Assembly: GCA_037783415.1 (NCBI GenBank)
Contig: JAZGTN010000059.1
Span: 558,001-622,000 of the forward strand
Length of the DNA stretch: 64,000 nt
Source of the DNA: Leptasterias polaris
Taxonomy: Eukaryota > Echinodermata > Asteroidea > Forcipulatida > Asteriidae
Reading direction: 5' to 3'
Part shown: positions 45,434-55,963 of the stretch, in pieces
Layout: the number at the start of each line of letters is the position of its first letter
How positions within the stretch are numbered: the first letter of the stretch is position 1
Position numbers and translations under genes: made by a program
The notes under the pieces: generated by a model
Seen by the model: the letters and a program-made list of their open reading frames with translations, nothing else
What the model was told of the DNA's origin: nothing
Databases searched by the model: none

Positions 45434-46606
45434 TCATGTCTGCTTTGATGACGAGCCCGAAGTACTTGGCTGGTTTTGATTCACATTCTGGTGGCCATAT
45501 GCAGTTGACCCGGAACTGCCCCATCCGTGCTTGCCTCGTGAACCACCACGACCTGCTGGTCGGAAGTATGGCGCCCTCGCCCTACGGCTGTAATTGCCTC
45601 TCCCGAAGGATGGCTTGTTCGCATTGAATTGCCAAGCATTGAAAGGGCGTGGCACACCATAAGAAACATTTCTTTTGCGGCGATTTGCATAATCACCACG
45701 CAATTGTACCTTTGATCCAATTTTGTTGGATTCTTGAATGCTCTTGCATGCCTGTCCAATGTCGTCGCCAAACAAAAGGTTGGTACACGGGACTTGTGAG
45801 GAACAAAGGGTGGCATAACTTTGGCTCAAGTCTGGTCGAATTGCGATCTTTTGCAGTTTTGCATCGCGAGAACGCGTTGCCGGTTTCAGAACAGACCAGA
45901 TTTCCGGGTTGACCCGTGTTAAACTCAAATTTGTACAGTTTTGAGGCTTATTGTACAGTTTAAAATGTTCGTCCAATTTCTCAGTCTGGATTTTTCCCCT
46001 GCACAGGGCGTCAACAGTTTCAGCTGACTGTTCGTTAATGGCTGGCCCCACTTTCTCGTCATTTTTGACCAGGGCTGCCAATTCACTTAGCAAATCGTCA
46101 TCTTGCCCAACTCCGAGCAAGAGAGTATCAACATCACGGTCTGAAAAATTGTCGCCCCTTTCGGGTACGGTATCATAACTTAACCCAAAGTTGCCCTTTT
46201 CAGGTGCAGGGTTATCCAATAAAGGGTAACAATCTGTTATTTCACCCTCTTCAACTTCCTCATGTTGAAGGTGGCCAGTAAGCGAGCTATTGCTGAAGCA
46301 ATTAAACGCATTGGCTAGTGAAGCGACTGACTGCTGCAATTGGCTAACCGTAGCTTGCAAATTTGAATTAGCGCCGGCAGAAGTTTCTGTAGCGCTCGCA
46401 GATGTTTGGCTCATGGCAGCACCCTGGGCCAAAGATTCAACATTTTTGCGCTTAGAAGTGCGCTTTTTGGCCTGTGGCTTGCGAGCAGGCGTAGTCGCTG
46501 CGGCATCAGTGCCAGCAAGATGAGAAAAAGCAATTTCCTTTTCAAGTTGTGTATAAAAAGTCTCGTCTTCCGACGGATTAACCTGAATCATGGCCTCATC
46601 AACCAT
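45434..46606 (-). CDS. DIRS copy A gag-like ORF1
   Basis: A 390-codon intact frame on minus. The amino part is polar with KPQAKKRTSKRK. The middle is acidic. The conserved block LSLTRVNPEIWSVLKPATRS is followed by LLFGDDIGQACKSIQESNKI, matching the copy B gag. The carboxy end is Arg/Gly/Asn-rich (GRGNYSRRARAPYFRPAGRG), probably nucleic-acid binding. It ends 125 bp before the copy B insertion. Confidence 0.78.
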   Translation of the reverse strand: MVDEAMIQVNPSEDETFYTQLEKEIAFSHLAGTDAAATTPARKPQAKKRTSKRKNVESLAQGAAMSQTSASATETSAGANSNLQATVSQLQQSVASLANAFNCFSNSSLTGHLQHEEVEEGEITDCYPLLDNPAPEKGNFGLSYDTVPERGDNFSDRDVDTLLLGVGQDDDLLSELAALVKNDEKVGPAINEQSAETVDALCRGKIQTEKLDEHFKLYNKPQNCTNLSLTRVNPEIWSVLKPATRSRDAKLQKIAIRPDLSQSYATLCSSQVPCTNLLFGDDIGQACKSIQESNKIGSKVQLRGDYANRRKRNVSYGVPRPFNAWQFNANKPSFGRGNYSRRARAPYFRPAGRGGSRGKHGWGSSGSTAYGHQNVNQNQPSTSGSSSKQT

Positions 46607-46848
46607 CGTGTTTCACTGATTTAAAGTGAAAAGGCTATCTTCGAGGACAAAAACGCGCTGCTCTGTCGCACAAGGTCCTACCGTGGTATGCACCAGAAAA
46701 ACAACTGAGGGAACTGGTGTTGGTAGGGGCTTTATATAGCGGGGTCGTTATCACTTTCTTTGTTATGCTTTGAATATGTGGTATGTTTCCTAACCAGAGA
46801 ATACATTCTCACGTGGTTCCGAATGGAGGTAATTGTGAGGTAGAATCA
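46607..46848 (-). promoter_or_regulatory. DIRS copy A left end and leader
   Basis: The inverted terminal repeat (41 nt) is followed by a leader with the TATA-like CTATATAAAG at about 46740-46731 on minus, upstream of the gag ATG at 46606. 46742-46820 is identical to 33910-33988 in the miniature element. Confidence 0.7.
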
Positions 46849-46996
46849 CAAATTCAACATTAACGGCTTGAAGAAAGACTACGACCGTGTCCAAATCTAG
46901 CGACTTTGGCTACAGCTGCGGCCTGTGCAACAACAACGTTGAAGAATAGGAGTTTACGGTGATCCAACCTAGCCAAAGTCGTATCTATCTCAATAG

Positions 46997-47348
46997 ACTA
47001 TTCCCATGAAATGTGCTAATTACAATCACGCATGCGTACAGACCCTATTGGTTGGCAAACACCATAGAGATGTGCACGAAGCAGACGCACAAACGCGTCT
47101 GCGTCACGCCACCATCAGCCTCACACAAAAAGAAGCGATGTTCCCAACCTCGTTCCCAGTGGTGTACGATCTCGCCGGGCGCCATGTTGTTTTCTTTCCC
47201 AGAATGCATCGTTAGAGACGTACGCGGAGTTAACGGGCGTTACGGCGCGCTTCCCACGGTAGCGAGGCTGCGACGTTCCATGATCGTTTTGCCAACCAAA
47301 GTGTTAGTGTGCACGCGCGATGTTTAATTTACATATTTCATGGGAAGG
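46997..47348. mobile_element. MITE hosting the short MULE-type MITE
   Basis: CTATTCCCATGAAATGTGCT near 46997 is inverted as CATATTTCATGGGAAGGG near 47331-47348, with inner arms ATTGGTTGGCAAAC and GTTTTGCCAACCAAAG. The element at 47145-47270 interrupts it. Confidence 0.65.
47145..47270. mobile_element. MULE-type MITE with 9-bp target duplication (short copy)
   Basis: Starts CAACCTCGTTCCCAGTGG and ends CCACGGTAGCGAGGCTG. It is flanked by CGATGTTCC (47136-47144) and CGACGTTCC (47271-47279), a 9-bp duplication with one change. Shared with copy 1 are GGTGTACGATCTCGCC, CCATGTTGTTTTC and TTAGAGACGTACGCGGAGTT. Confidence 0.78.
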
Positions 47349-48661
47349 GTCAATTCGGGCACGGCCCACACTTCCCACATCGGAAACCTGTTACCACGTT
47401 GACATGGAAACACAAGTCCACGTAAATACAAACAACAATTAAATGCCGCCTGGTGACGGGATTCGGGAACATGTTTAACAAACATTTACCAGCTTGATAA
47501 CATTAGTAAATTAAATATGTACACAATACAGGCATATTTATATTACACACAAAGAGAAAAAAGAATGGTTTCGTTTTCTAAAGTGAAAATTAAAGAAATG
47601 TACATTTTGTAATCAAAAAAATAATCATGTCGCCTGTATAGAGCGATTACGGTATGTTATTGGGCCATCCAAAGCGTCAGTTTGTTTTATTACACTACGA
47701 CAATAAGACTTCATTTTACTCACAATCGTTAATCTTGGTCTTCTCCCACTAATCAAACTTGCTTATATCGATTTGCCACAATGGATAGTTATACCCGATC
47801 ATGACTAAAGCGTGAATCATTGTCGCTGTTTTCACTTAAAGTGAATGTATACGTTTGGTAATCACTCTTAACATTAATTGCAATAACAACTTACTTGGTT
47901 AGAAGTACTGCAGCTTTCAATAGTATAAAGCATTTCTGAGAATCATTTCACTTCGAAGTTATGTGGCTATGGAAAATGATACCAGTTGTTATCTACAATC
48001 GAACGGTTCCAAAAACCAAAGGCCCCTTCCTTTAAATGCCATTCCCAAATTTGATGACATTTTCACAGGTTCATTGTATGGTGTACTTACTGAATACTAA
48101 GGGATTGGAATGAACATACTATCCAGACAAAAACAATAATGTAATTTCTCTTTAATCACTGATTGTGACACATGGTCTCTGATGACATAATCCACATCTC
48201 CTTCTAAAGATCACTGTAGTGACCGACCACCTATCAAACAACGACCCGATCCCCTCCGACGGCTATTGGGGCTTTATGCGCATTTTGTTATAATGGTTTG
48301 ACCATTTAGGCAATTACACGGTGGATCAATATTGAGTTTGCACTTTACAGTGGACAGTCGCTGAAGTTGCCAATCCTTGATACTGAAGTGAGTTTATCCG
48401 TTGCTGACGTGTCAACAATATTGTGCATAAGGCCGATTTGAACTCAAAAATGGCTTCCCTGCCAGTCATGACCTGTGTAAACACATCATCAGCATCTAAT
48501 CAATTCAACTTCAGATCAATGCACCTCTATAGTTCTTAATTTCTGCTGTTTTAATTCATTCATGCAGAGAGAAAAAAATTGCGTCCCTTTGTCTTGTTTA
48601 TGGACGTGAAAGAGGTTATTGTAGGTCAGTACCCCCAAGTCCAGTTAACTTCTCAGTTACT
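47349..48661. other. Intergenic, contains MITE copy 3
   Basis: No gene seen. 47838-48115 belongs to the GGCACTGTACACGTTTGG MITE family (TATACGTTTGGTAATCACTC, TCAATAGTATAAAGCATT, TGTATGGTGTACTTACTGAA). The rest is unassigned AT-rich sequence. Confidence 0.5.
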
Positions 48662-49215
48662 TTGTTAGTGGGCTTGTTGGTACCAGCAATATTGCTAAAT
48701 GAATATGTAAGAAGAAACCATCAACTGAAAGAATTAGGACCGGATGGAGTTGCTTTTGACGGTACAGAGGGATTGCCTACTTTGTACCAAGAACCAATGG
48801 CTCTCCGGAGAAGTATTTTCGATCAGTGTGCTACCATCAATGACCTAGCCTATGGGGCAGAAACATGGACAGCAACACAACAATGGAAAGACAAAATGCT
48901 TCACATCTCAATCAGAGGCAGGGTCACTTGTCTAGAAATAGGAAAGAAAACAGGAGTGACATATATCATAAATCAGGCTGAATGGAGGTGGGCTGGACGC
49001 ACTGCCCGAGGAAAGACAACAGATGGACAACAAGAATAATGAACTGGCAACCGAGGACAGGGAAAAGGAGAAGAGGCAGTCAAAGAAGAAGATGGAGGGG
49101 TGACATAAGATCTTATGCAGGAAATAAGAACAGTATGGACAAGAACAGCAATTAATAGAGATGAATGGCGTTTTCATCAGGACGGCTACACCCTAAACTG
49201 GTTGGATGAACATAG
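48662..49215 (+). pseudogene. RTE-type LINE, 3' end, frameshifted
   Basis: Reads LAYGAETWTATQQWKDKML, EWRWAGRTARGKTTDGQQ, then after a frame change MNWQPRTGKRRRGSQRRRWR with GDIRSYAG, and after another change DEWRFHQDGYTLNWLDE. This WRWAGHVAR-type block and the GDIRSYAG/GYILQW-type ending are the carboxy terminus of RTE-group LINEs. RT and endonuclease are absent. It ends about 55 bp before the rDNA-carrying TIR element. Confidence 0.8.
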
Positions 49216-49800
49216 CCTAAATTCAAATTCGATTGAATTGATTTGCTTGGTTACATGTTGTGGTCCTCTTAGTAGGGTCAATATACAGTTTGACCCCCAA
49301 AAAATTGTAACAAAAGGTTTTCCAACGGTTTCAGGTACTATTGGACATCAAAAATAACATTAAAAATCTAAGAAAATCAGAGTACCGGAAAGCCGTTTTT
49401 CAAAATGGCGTCCAAGATGGCCGCTATACTATCCTAAAATGACTATAAGTCAATCATTATTAACCCTACAGACGTAATGTTGGTGCCTATTCCCAGGTTT
49501 TAGGGGTCAGAGAACTCATTGAGACCAACAAAAGAAGCATTGAGTAATGAGGTAACATAAAATTCCAAGATGGCGTCCAAAATGGCCGCCAATACACTAA
49601 AAAGGCTATAAGTCATTTAATATTCACCTTGGGAGTTTAATTTTTGGTGTCTACATCTATCTTGTATGGATCAAGAAACCCACTAAGACCAATAACAATT
49701 TAGCGAGAATCAGGTAACCTAAAAATCCAAGATGGCGTCCAAAATGGCTGTCTAATTTGCTAAAAGCTATTTGCTGAGAGTTCATTTTGTTGTGTCTAAT

Positions 49801-49909
49801 CCTGTGTTATAGATGCCCGGGAGAGGGTTGGGGGGAAGTTCTTGCATCGCGGTTCAACCTGGGCGCTGCGAATGTGTCTGCGGACTCCGGCACGGTGGTT
49901 TGCTTATGT
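49801..49909 (-). other. GC-rich spacer, probable ITS2 remnant
   Basis: GC-rich sequence that follows the 5.8S piece in transcription direction and stops at the left arm. Its position fits ITS2. No 28S start was recognised. Confidence 0.45.
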
Positions 49910-50063
49910 GCTTACGACCCTCCGGCGGACAAGGCCCGGGCCACGTGCGACCCGGGCCGCAATGTGCGTTCGAAAGGCCGATGATCACTGCAGTCTGCAA
50001 TTCACACTGATTCACGCAGCTGGCTGCCTTCTTTATCGAGTGATCCACCGCCAAGAATTGTAC
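49910..50063 (-). pseudogene. 5.8S rRNA pseudogene
   Basis: On minus: TTCTTGGCGGTGGATCACTC, GCAGCCAGCTGCGTGAATCA, GTGTGAATTGCAGACTGCAG, TTCGAACGCACATTGCGGCC. These are the 5.8S conserved blocks, but the stretch after GGATCACTCG (normally GGCTCGTGCGTCGATGAA) is mostly deleted and the conserved GGACACATTGA is altered. It is therefore not a functional rRNA. Confidence 0.93.
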
Positions 50064-50184
50064 AACTCTTGGATTTCACTCTCGGTTACCGTCGGTTCCA
50101 TCACCAATGATGGGCTCTGCCGCGCCCCGTGGTCTCGGGCGCAGATGATTTGGGTCAAGATCTTGCGGGGCGTTCGAGAAATCT
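50064..50184 (-). other. Probable ITS1 remnant joined to 18S
   Basis: Sequence between the 5.8S start and the truncated 18S piece. The 18S portion after CCAGCAGCCGC, about two thirds of the gene, is missing at the junction near 50184. Confidence 0.45.
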
Positions 50185-50541
50185 GCGGCTGCTGGCACCA
50201 GACTTGCCCTCCAATAGATCCTCGTTAAAGGATTTAAAGTGTGCCCATATATTCCAATGGGTCTCGAAAGAGTCCTGTATTGCTAATAGACCTTATGCAT
50301 ATGACGTCATTTGAGTAGGGCGCCCTCGCCTAGAGGTCAAAAGGAAGATGCTCATTGGCCAGTCCTGTGCGCCGCGCGTACAAATCAGCGCGTTTCCATT
50401 GTTTCATTATCGGTTTACCTCTAAGATGGCGGCTTGGTGACGTCAATGCATAAGGTCCATTTTCGTCACTACCCCCCCCCCCCCCCGTGTCGGGAGTGGG
50501 TAATTTGCGCGCCTGCTGCCTTCCTTGGATGTGGTAGGCGT
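50185..50541 (-). pseudogene. 18S rRNA fragment split by a MITE
   Basis: Minus-strand 18S in two parts. 50541-50461 contains CTACCACATCCAAGGAAGGC and GCGCGCAAATTACCCACTCC. 50282-50185 contains CAATACAGGACTCTTTCGAG, TTTAAATCCTTTAACGAGGA and GGTGCCAGCAGCCGC. These are neighbouring regions of the 5' third of 18S. A C/G homopolymer (50472-50486) has expanded where 18S has a short G run. The element at 50285-50459 interrupts it. Confidence 0.95.
50285..50459. mobile_element. MITE inserted in the 18S fragment
   Basis: Ends AGACCTTATGCATATGACGTCA-like and TGACGTCAATGCATAAGGTC are inverted. The interior has CCTCGCCTAGAGGTCAAAAG and CGGTTTACCTCTAAGATGGC. Its left arm resembles the element at 1755-1790 (CCCATTGCATATGACGTCAT). 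Confidence 0.8.
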
Positions 50542-51125
50542 ATAACGGCCAGGCGGTGGTCACACCAGTGGTCTGGTCCTGTCTCCCTCGAAGCCACTCT
50601 CTCTCTCTCTCCATCCCTTCTCTCATTCTAATCGCCGGGGGGAAAAGAACAAATCAACCGGGGCGTGTGTCGTCCGCCTCCGTCCCCCATCATTCGCCCA
50701 GGTTGGGTGAGCCGTGGAAGCTCGCCCGGCCCGTCTGGTTCCCCGGGGTTGGGCAAGGGCTCAACAAATGCTTCGACGTATCCCGGTGGGATGGCAATCA
50801 GGATGCCAAGAGGGGGTCCCGCTATAAGCGCAGAGCTGAATGAGGCCGGGCTCGACAAAAGGTCTCGGTAAACTCACGCTCTCGCGCCCATGCGGGCTTC
50901 ACGAATTGCCGTTGGGTTCGGGATCCGCCCCGCCCCGGGGCGAGACGGCACTACCACTCCCGCTGCAGGAAGAGGCACGGTCCAACACCCCGCTCACTGC
51001 GTTGGACCAGTCCGGTCGTGCCATCAGGGCCCCCCGGGGGTCACTTAAGAAGCCAGGCCCGCTACCCACTGCCATGCACGGGGAGAGGGGCATCCACCGG
51101 ACCGGCAGCCTCACGGAGAAGTAAC
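50542..51125 (-). other. GC-rich core sequence, possibly rDNA spacer
   Basis: CpG-rich, lying upstream of the 18S piece in transcription direction, so external spacer or IGS is the natural guess. No conserved rRNA block was recognised. The frames across it (for example 50628-50858 minus) are compositional. Confidence 0.4.
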
Positions 51126-51452
51126 TGGTTGTTTTGGACGCCATCTTGGATTTTCAGGACCTGATTACTCAATGACATTTTTATTGGTCTAAATGGGATT
51201 CTTGACCCCCAAAACATGGATGTAGACACCAAAATGATGACTCTAGGGTAAATAATGAATGACTTATTGCCATTTTATTGTAATGGCGGCCATCTTGGAC
51301 GCCATTTTGAAAATAACAGCTTTTCTTTGCTCGGAATTTCTTAGATTTTTAATATGTTATTCTTGATGGTCAATACTACCATAATCCGTTAAAAAACCTT
51401 TTGTTACAATTTGTTTTGGGTTAAGGTGTATTTTTTCATAAATTGACCCTAC

Positions 51453-51949
51453 TATCTCCACCCGTACATTTACGAGACATCATCAGAAGTCATAGACTCA
51501 CCCCAAGTCGCAACGTCCTTCGGTGCCAGCATTATTGCCGTATATAATTCTTTGATGTTCTCTTCCCGTTCACCTTGGAGAAATCCTTTAGTTAAGACTA
51601 CTCTAACCGACCTGACGAGAAGCCTATTTCAATTAAAGACAAAGTACAAGTCGTTACATTTTAATCTCAAAGCTCACTGCTTATTAAGTTCACCAATCCA
51701 AATCGTAGAGAAATATTCCTGAAGTAATTCTAAAGTCGGGAGGAAAAAAGCCAGAAAGCCCCACAAGATGGAGTGACACACTCCTTTGGTGATAGTGTTT
51801 TATTCCACTTTTGTCTTTCTCTAGGCAACCAATCTTTTGATTTGTCTGTTACCCTTTTTTTCTTCAAATTTCTGTTACCTTTTTTTTCTTCAAATTTCTG
51901 TTACCTGTGTTTTCCTTGGAGGTTTGTGTGGTACTTTATGTGCGGTTTT
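51453..51949. other. Unassigned sequence before the tandem repeat
   Basis: Includes three short direct repeats of TTCTGTTACC(T)TTTTTTTCTTCAA at 51844-51903. No gene seen. Confidence 0.4.
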
Positions 51950-52555
51950 TTTTGGACAGGTTTTATACCAAAGGAAAGCCCTACTCAAGGGCTCTGGTTT
52001 CGTATTGGTTTCGTAGGCGTAGAGGCCAGAAAGAACGGTTACTACCACCATCAACTTGGGCTCTATATATTAACACATTGGGAAAAAATCTGCGCTATGT
52101 TTGACAATACCTCCTGAACTAAACATGCTAGAGAGACATAACTTGTACCCGATTCATCCCTAGATATTCCTGCATCCGAAAATGAAAACAATATAGCCAC
52201 TTCTCGCCATCCTCAGACCGGAAATGAACACCAAGTGGGGGTACACAGAATGCTCCTCAAAAGCATGTTCAATGGGATTTTTGTACACAGAGCTGTCAGA
52301 GAGTAAAAAACAAACTAAATACGGTCAAATCACCCCGAGAATAATACTGGATTTGGACAAGTTTTATACCAAGGGTCTCGTAATAGTTTGGTTTGTGTAA
52401 CCTTTTTGTAAGCGAGACTAGAGGACAGAAAGGACGGTTACTACCAGCACCAAATAAATCAACTTGGGCTCTATGTATTATTGACAATAACTCCTGAAGT
52501 AAACATGCTAGAGAGACATAACTTGTACCTGATTCATCTCTAGATATTGACTGTT
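51950..52555. repeat. Tandem repeat array of ~400-460-bp units, left part
   Basis: GTTTTATACCAA recurs at 51960 and 52361. Other landmarks repeat in the same order: AAGCCCTACTCAAGGGCTCT, AACTTGGGCTCTA, TGACAATA, CATGCTAGAGAGACATAACT, GGGGTACACAGAATGCTCC. The array continues at 56040-57330 after a LINE insertion. Confidence 0.85.
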
Positions 52556-52564
52556 TGACTGTTT

Positions 52565-55500
52565 TTGATGCAAAAAGTGATTGCTATGTTGTGGATTTTT
52601 CTTGAAATATCCATCGCATTTTGTGCTGTGAGTGTCTCTGGGGATCAACTGAGCATGACCGTGATGGACCATATAATTTTATATACCCCTGGGAGACTCC
52701 GTGAACTACGGCCTGCTACCTGTGGTTTGCTTGACCATGTAGCCTGGAGATCGGCATGTAATGCAGGGATAACAATACGCCGTCCTACTCGACGAGGTTG
52801 CCGTGGAGGTGCACATAAACAAAAGGAGGTATCACGCATTGTTGCTACACTATATGGTATAAACGCAAGTACCACCTCACCCTTTGTGTATACCACAGGA
52901 GGCCATACACAAATCCAAACTACAACCACAAAAACTTGTCCAGGGACTGTTAACATGAACTTAGCACTTCTGAACTGCCGATCTGCAAGAAATAAAACCG
53001 ACCTAATATATGATTTCATTATAGAGAGTAAATCGGACATTCTGGCACTGACAGAAACCTGGTTTACAGGAACTGTTGACGATCAAAAACACATAGTTGA
53101 AATGTGTCCCCACGGTTTCACTTGTGAACATGTTCCTAGAATGGGCCGGAGAGGTGGATGGGGGTGTTGCTGTGATCTTGCGAAAGACGTTCAACATGAA
53201 ACTTGTGAAAACTCGGTGTCTTACTTCATTCGAGTACATGATCATTAACATTTCCTTCATCACCGAATTCTCTAAACTGCTTGAGTCAATGGCACTTGAG
53301 AAAAACTTGGTTGTCGTCGGTGACTTCAACTTCAACTGGGCCATAAAAGATAGCAGCACAAAGAAATTAGATGGGCTATTGGAAAGCATGGGCCTAGTTC
53401 AGTATGTCGAAACACCAACGCACACCAGTGGCCACATCCTTGACTACATCGTAGCTCGAGCCAGTGATGATGTACTCATTCCATCCTCGGTCAAGGTATC
53501 TACTTTTATTTCTGATCACTCTAGTGTGGTTTGTCAGTTGAAAGTGCGTAAACCAAAGCGTTCTTGGAAGTCAACTACATATCGTAAACTGAACAATATA
53601 GATGTTACTGAGTTTATGGGCGACATAAATCATCTGTTGACGACGAAACCAGAACCTGAGGTGTCTGCACAGGTGGAGAGATATGAACATACCCTTAGAC
53701 AATTACTTGACAGACACGCCCCGATCCAAAGGCGACTGCTACCAGTTCGCCCTTGGTACACGCACGACATCATGGAGGCAAAGAAGCTAAAGCGGAAGTA
53801 CGAAAAGCAGTGGAGGACGTCACACCTAACTGTTCATCATCAACTTTTCAAAGAGCAAAGAAATCTGGTACTTCAGTTGATTAGGGATTCTAGACGGTCG
53901 CACTACAAATTGAAGATATCTGACAACGCATCCAACCCGAGAAAACTTTTTTCTGTTGTTGACAGTTTGCTACACTGTAAACCATCACAATATCTTCCTG
54001 ATCACTCATCTGCAGAGGAACTTGCGGAGATGTTCAATGCTCACTTTTACACCAAAGTTAAGCGTATCAGGTCGTCCCTAGATGGTCAGTCATCATCAGT
54101 TTCAGTCTCTGTCAATGATATTCAGACTACATCCAGACTTCAGCTTTTCCTACCCGAATCAGAAGAAACTGTTAGCAAGCTTATTCAACGTTCACCCTCA
54201 AAATATTGTGATCTTGATCCCATACCCACCTCCTTGTTGAAAACATGTATGTCATCGGTCCTGCCTGTAATTTGTAACATTGTAAACTCATCCATATCAA
54301 AAGGAACCATGCCTAAGCAGCTCAAACTGGCTCACATCACCCCTGTCATAAAAAATAAAAAGCTGAACCGGAATATGCTCAACAACTACAGGCCTGTGTC
54401 AAATCTGCCATTCATATCAAAAACTGTGGAGAAAGTGGTAGCTGTTCAACTGAACGACTACCTAACATCGAACAACCTGCTGGAGCCGAGACAGTCAGCA
54501 TATCGTAAACACCACAGCACAGAAACTGCCCTACTATGCGTCCAAAATGACATTTTAAGAGCCATTGACAAAGGGAATTCTGTTATTCTAGTGTTGCTTG
54601 ACCTTTCCTCTGCGTTTCCTCTGCGTTTAGCATAAATAGGGTTAAAGGCGTCTGTCTCCTGAAAAGGTCAAAACATTACCGATGCCAGCAGGGATAGGCC
54701 TATGTAATAAGTACTATTAGTTCTCTGTTGGCGGGACAGACGTATCCCCATACTTTTGTTTGGGCGCTGGCCTGGTGACCAGTCTTTTTTCTTTGTCCTT
54801 TTCTTCCATTATGTGCTTTTTAACATGTGTTCTGCGCCTTTGATCATTTTGTATGTAAGGGGCGCAATATAAATTTTAAATATTATTATTATTATTATTA
54901 TTATTGATCACCAAATCCTCCTTCAACGCCTACAATTCAATTTTGGTATCACTGGTACTGCTTTGACGTGGCTTACATCGTATCTAGAAAACCGTACACA
55001 AACTGTAAAAATAGACGCGTCCTACTCATCCAACACTACCTGTTGCTTTGGTGTTCCTCAGGGATCGGTCCTGGGTCCAGTATTATTTTCCTTATATTTT
55101 TCGCCAGTCGCCAAGATCGCATGCAAGTATGATATGTCTGTTCAACTTTATGCTCCACGAATGCAAACATTGCAGTTGCCCGGGTGGAAGCTTGTGTTGC
55201 TGAAATCAAGGAATGGATGGTTTCCAACAAGCTTCAGCTCAATAGTGACAAGACTGTCATTTTGCTGCTGAACTCACCCAGTCAACACCGCCATAACACC
55301 ATTCAGAGCATACTGATTGATGGTCATGCCATACCCCTCAGCAACACAGCTAGAAACCTTGGTGTCATCTTTGATGGGCATATGAACTTATCGACCCACG
55401 TCAGAAAATCCACCAGCATTGCAATGTACCACCTAAAAAACATAAGCCATATCCGCTCACTACTCTCTGACAAAACCGCTGAGTTACTTATCCATGCACT

Positions 55501-55963
55501 TGTAACGTCTCGACTCGACTATTGTAACTCCCTCCTTTATGGACTTCCAGCTTCCACCCTGTATCACCTTCAGAGAATCCAGAACATTGCAGCCCGTATA
55601 CTAACACGCTCTGGCAAGTTCCACCACATTACCGCTGTCCTCGAAGCACTACACTGGCTCCCAAGTGAACAACGCATCATTTTCAAAATCCTTCATATAA
55701 CCTACCAATCTGTCAATGGCTCATCTCCCCAGTACCTGCAGCAACTTGTCACACCATACAATCCGGTGCGCCAATTACGGTCAAGTAATGCCCACTTGCT
55801 TGTGGTTCCATCTGCCAGGATGAAAGCTTATGGAAATAGAAGTTTTTCAGTTGCAGCACCCCACCTATGGAACAATTTACCAATGACTCTAAGAACACAA
55901 CCTGACATTGCTTCTTTTCGATCACGTCTCAAAACTTATCTTTTCAATCAGGCATATAATTAA
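52565..55963 (+). pseudogene. L2/CR1-like LINE ORF2: endonuclease and reverse transcriptase, broken
   Basis: Endonuclease: LALLNCRSARNKTDLIYDFI, ILALTETWFTG (catalytic Glu), then a frame change near 53150, VVVGDFNFNW and ISDHSSVVCQL (catalytic His). RT: AHITPVIKNKKLNRNMLNNY, RPVSNLPFISK, RQSAYRKHHSTETALL, LVLLDLSSAF up to 54610. After an inserted LINE tail it resumes DHQILLQRLQFNFG, CCFGVPQGSVLGPVLFSLY. The catalytic YADD is lost: the frame reads VQLYA then shifts. The carboxy part (EIKEWMVSNKLQLNSDKT, LVTSRLDYCNSLLYGLPAS, LHWLPSEQRIIFKILH) runs to the stop at 55963. Inactive. Confidence 0.93.
54623..54905 (+). mobile_element. LINE 3'-tail insertion within the LINE RT
   Basis: A short copy of an L2-like 3' UTR (ACATGTGTTCTGCGCCTTTG, GGGGCGCAATATAAATTTTA, (TTA)n) lies between DLSSAF and DHQILL. 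TTTCCTCTGCG appears twice at the left junction (about 54603-54625). It resembles 1370-1480. Confidence 0.75.

Larger units (their letters stand above)
34213..46848 (-). mobile_element. DIRS retrotransposon copy A, heavily nested
   Basis: A 41-nt sequence starting GATTCTACCTCACAATTACC at 34213 is present as an exact inverse ending near 46848, the inverted terminal repeats typical of DIRS elements. On the minus strand, in order: leader with TATATAAAG (46607-46848), gag-like ORF (46606-45434), RT start, copy B inserted, RT remainder (40735-40214), a foreign block (40213-39436), RNase H/linker (39435-38635) and tyrosine recombinase (38692-38033). The 3' part contains a CR1-like LINE (34824-36650). 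RT frames are broken, so it is inactive. Confidence 0.8.
49272..51452. mobile_element. TIR element with captured ribosomal DNA core
   Basis: The ends GTAGGGTCAAT (49272) and ATTGACCCTAC (to 51452) are flanked by TA on both sides. Inverted arms run about 49272-49800 and 51126-51452, sharing AATTGTAACAAAAGGTTTT, TTAAAAATCTAAGAAA and AAAATGGCGTCCAAGATGGC. The left arm has three subunits of about 160 bp (AAGATGGCGTCC near 49409, 49568, 49731) and the right arm two. The 1.3-kb core is GC-rich and holds 18S and 5.8S rRNA pieces. No transposase. TA flanks hint at a TA target but are also palindromic by nature, so the superfamily is open. Confidence 0.82.

Noticed and set aside
49813..51144. Several long frames in the GC-rich block (for example 49842-50228, 50628-50858)
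   Set aside because: They overlap rRNA pieces and CpG-rich spacer. The frames come from base composition.
49272..51452. Assignment of the rDNA-carrying element to Polinton/Maverick because of its AGTAGGG-like tip
   Set aside because: No 6-bp target duplication is found (CCTCTT against ATCTCC) and no Polinton genes are present.
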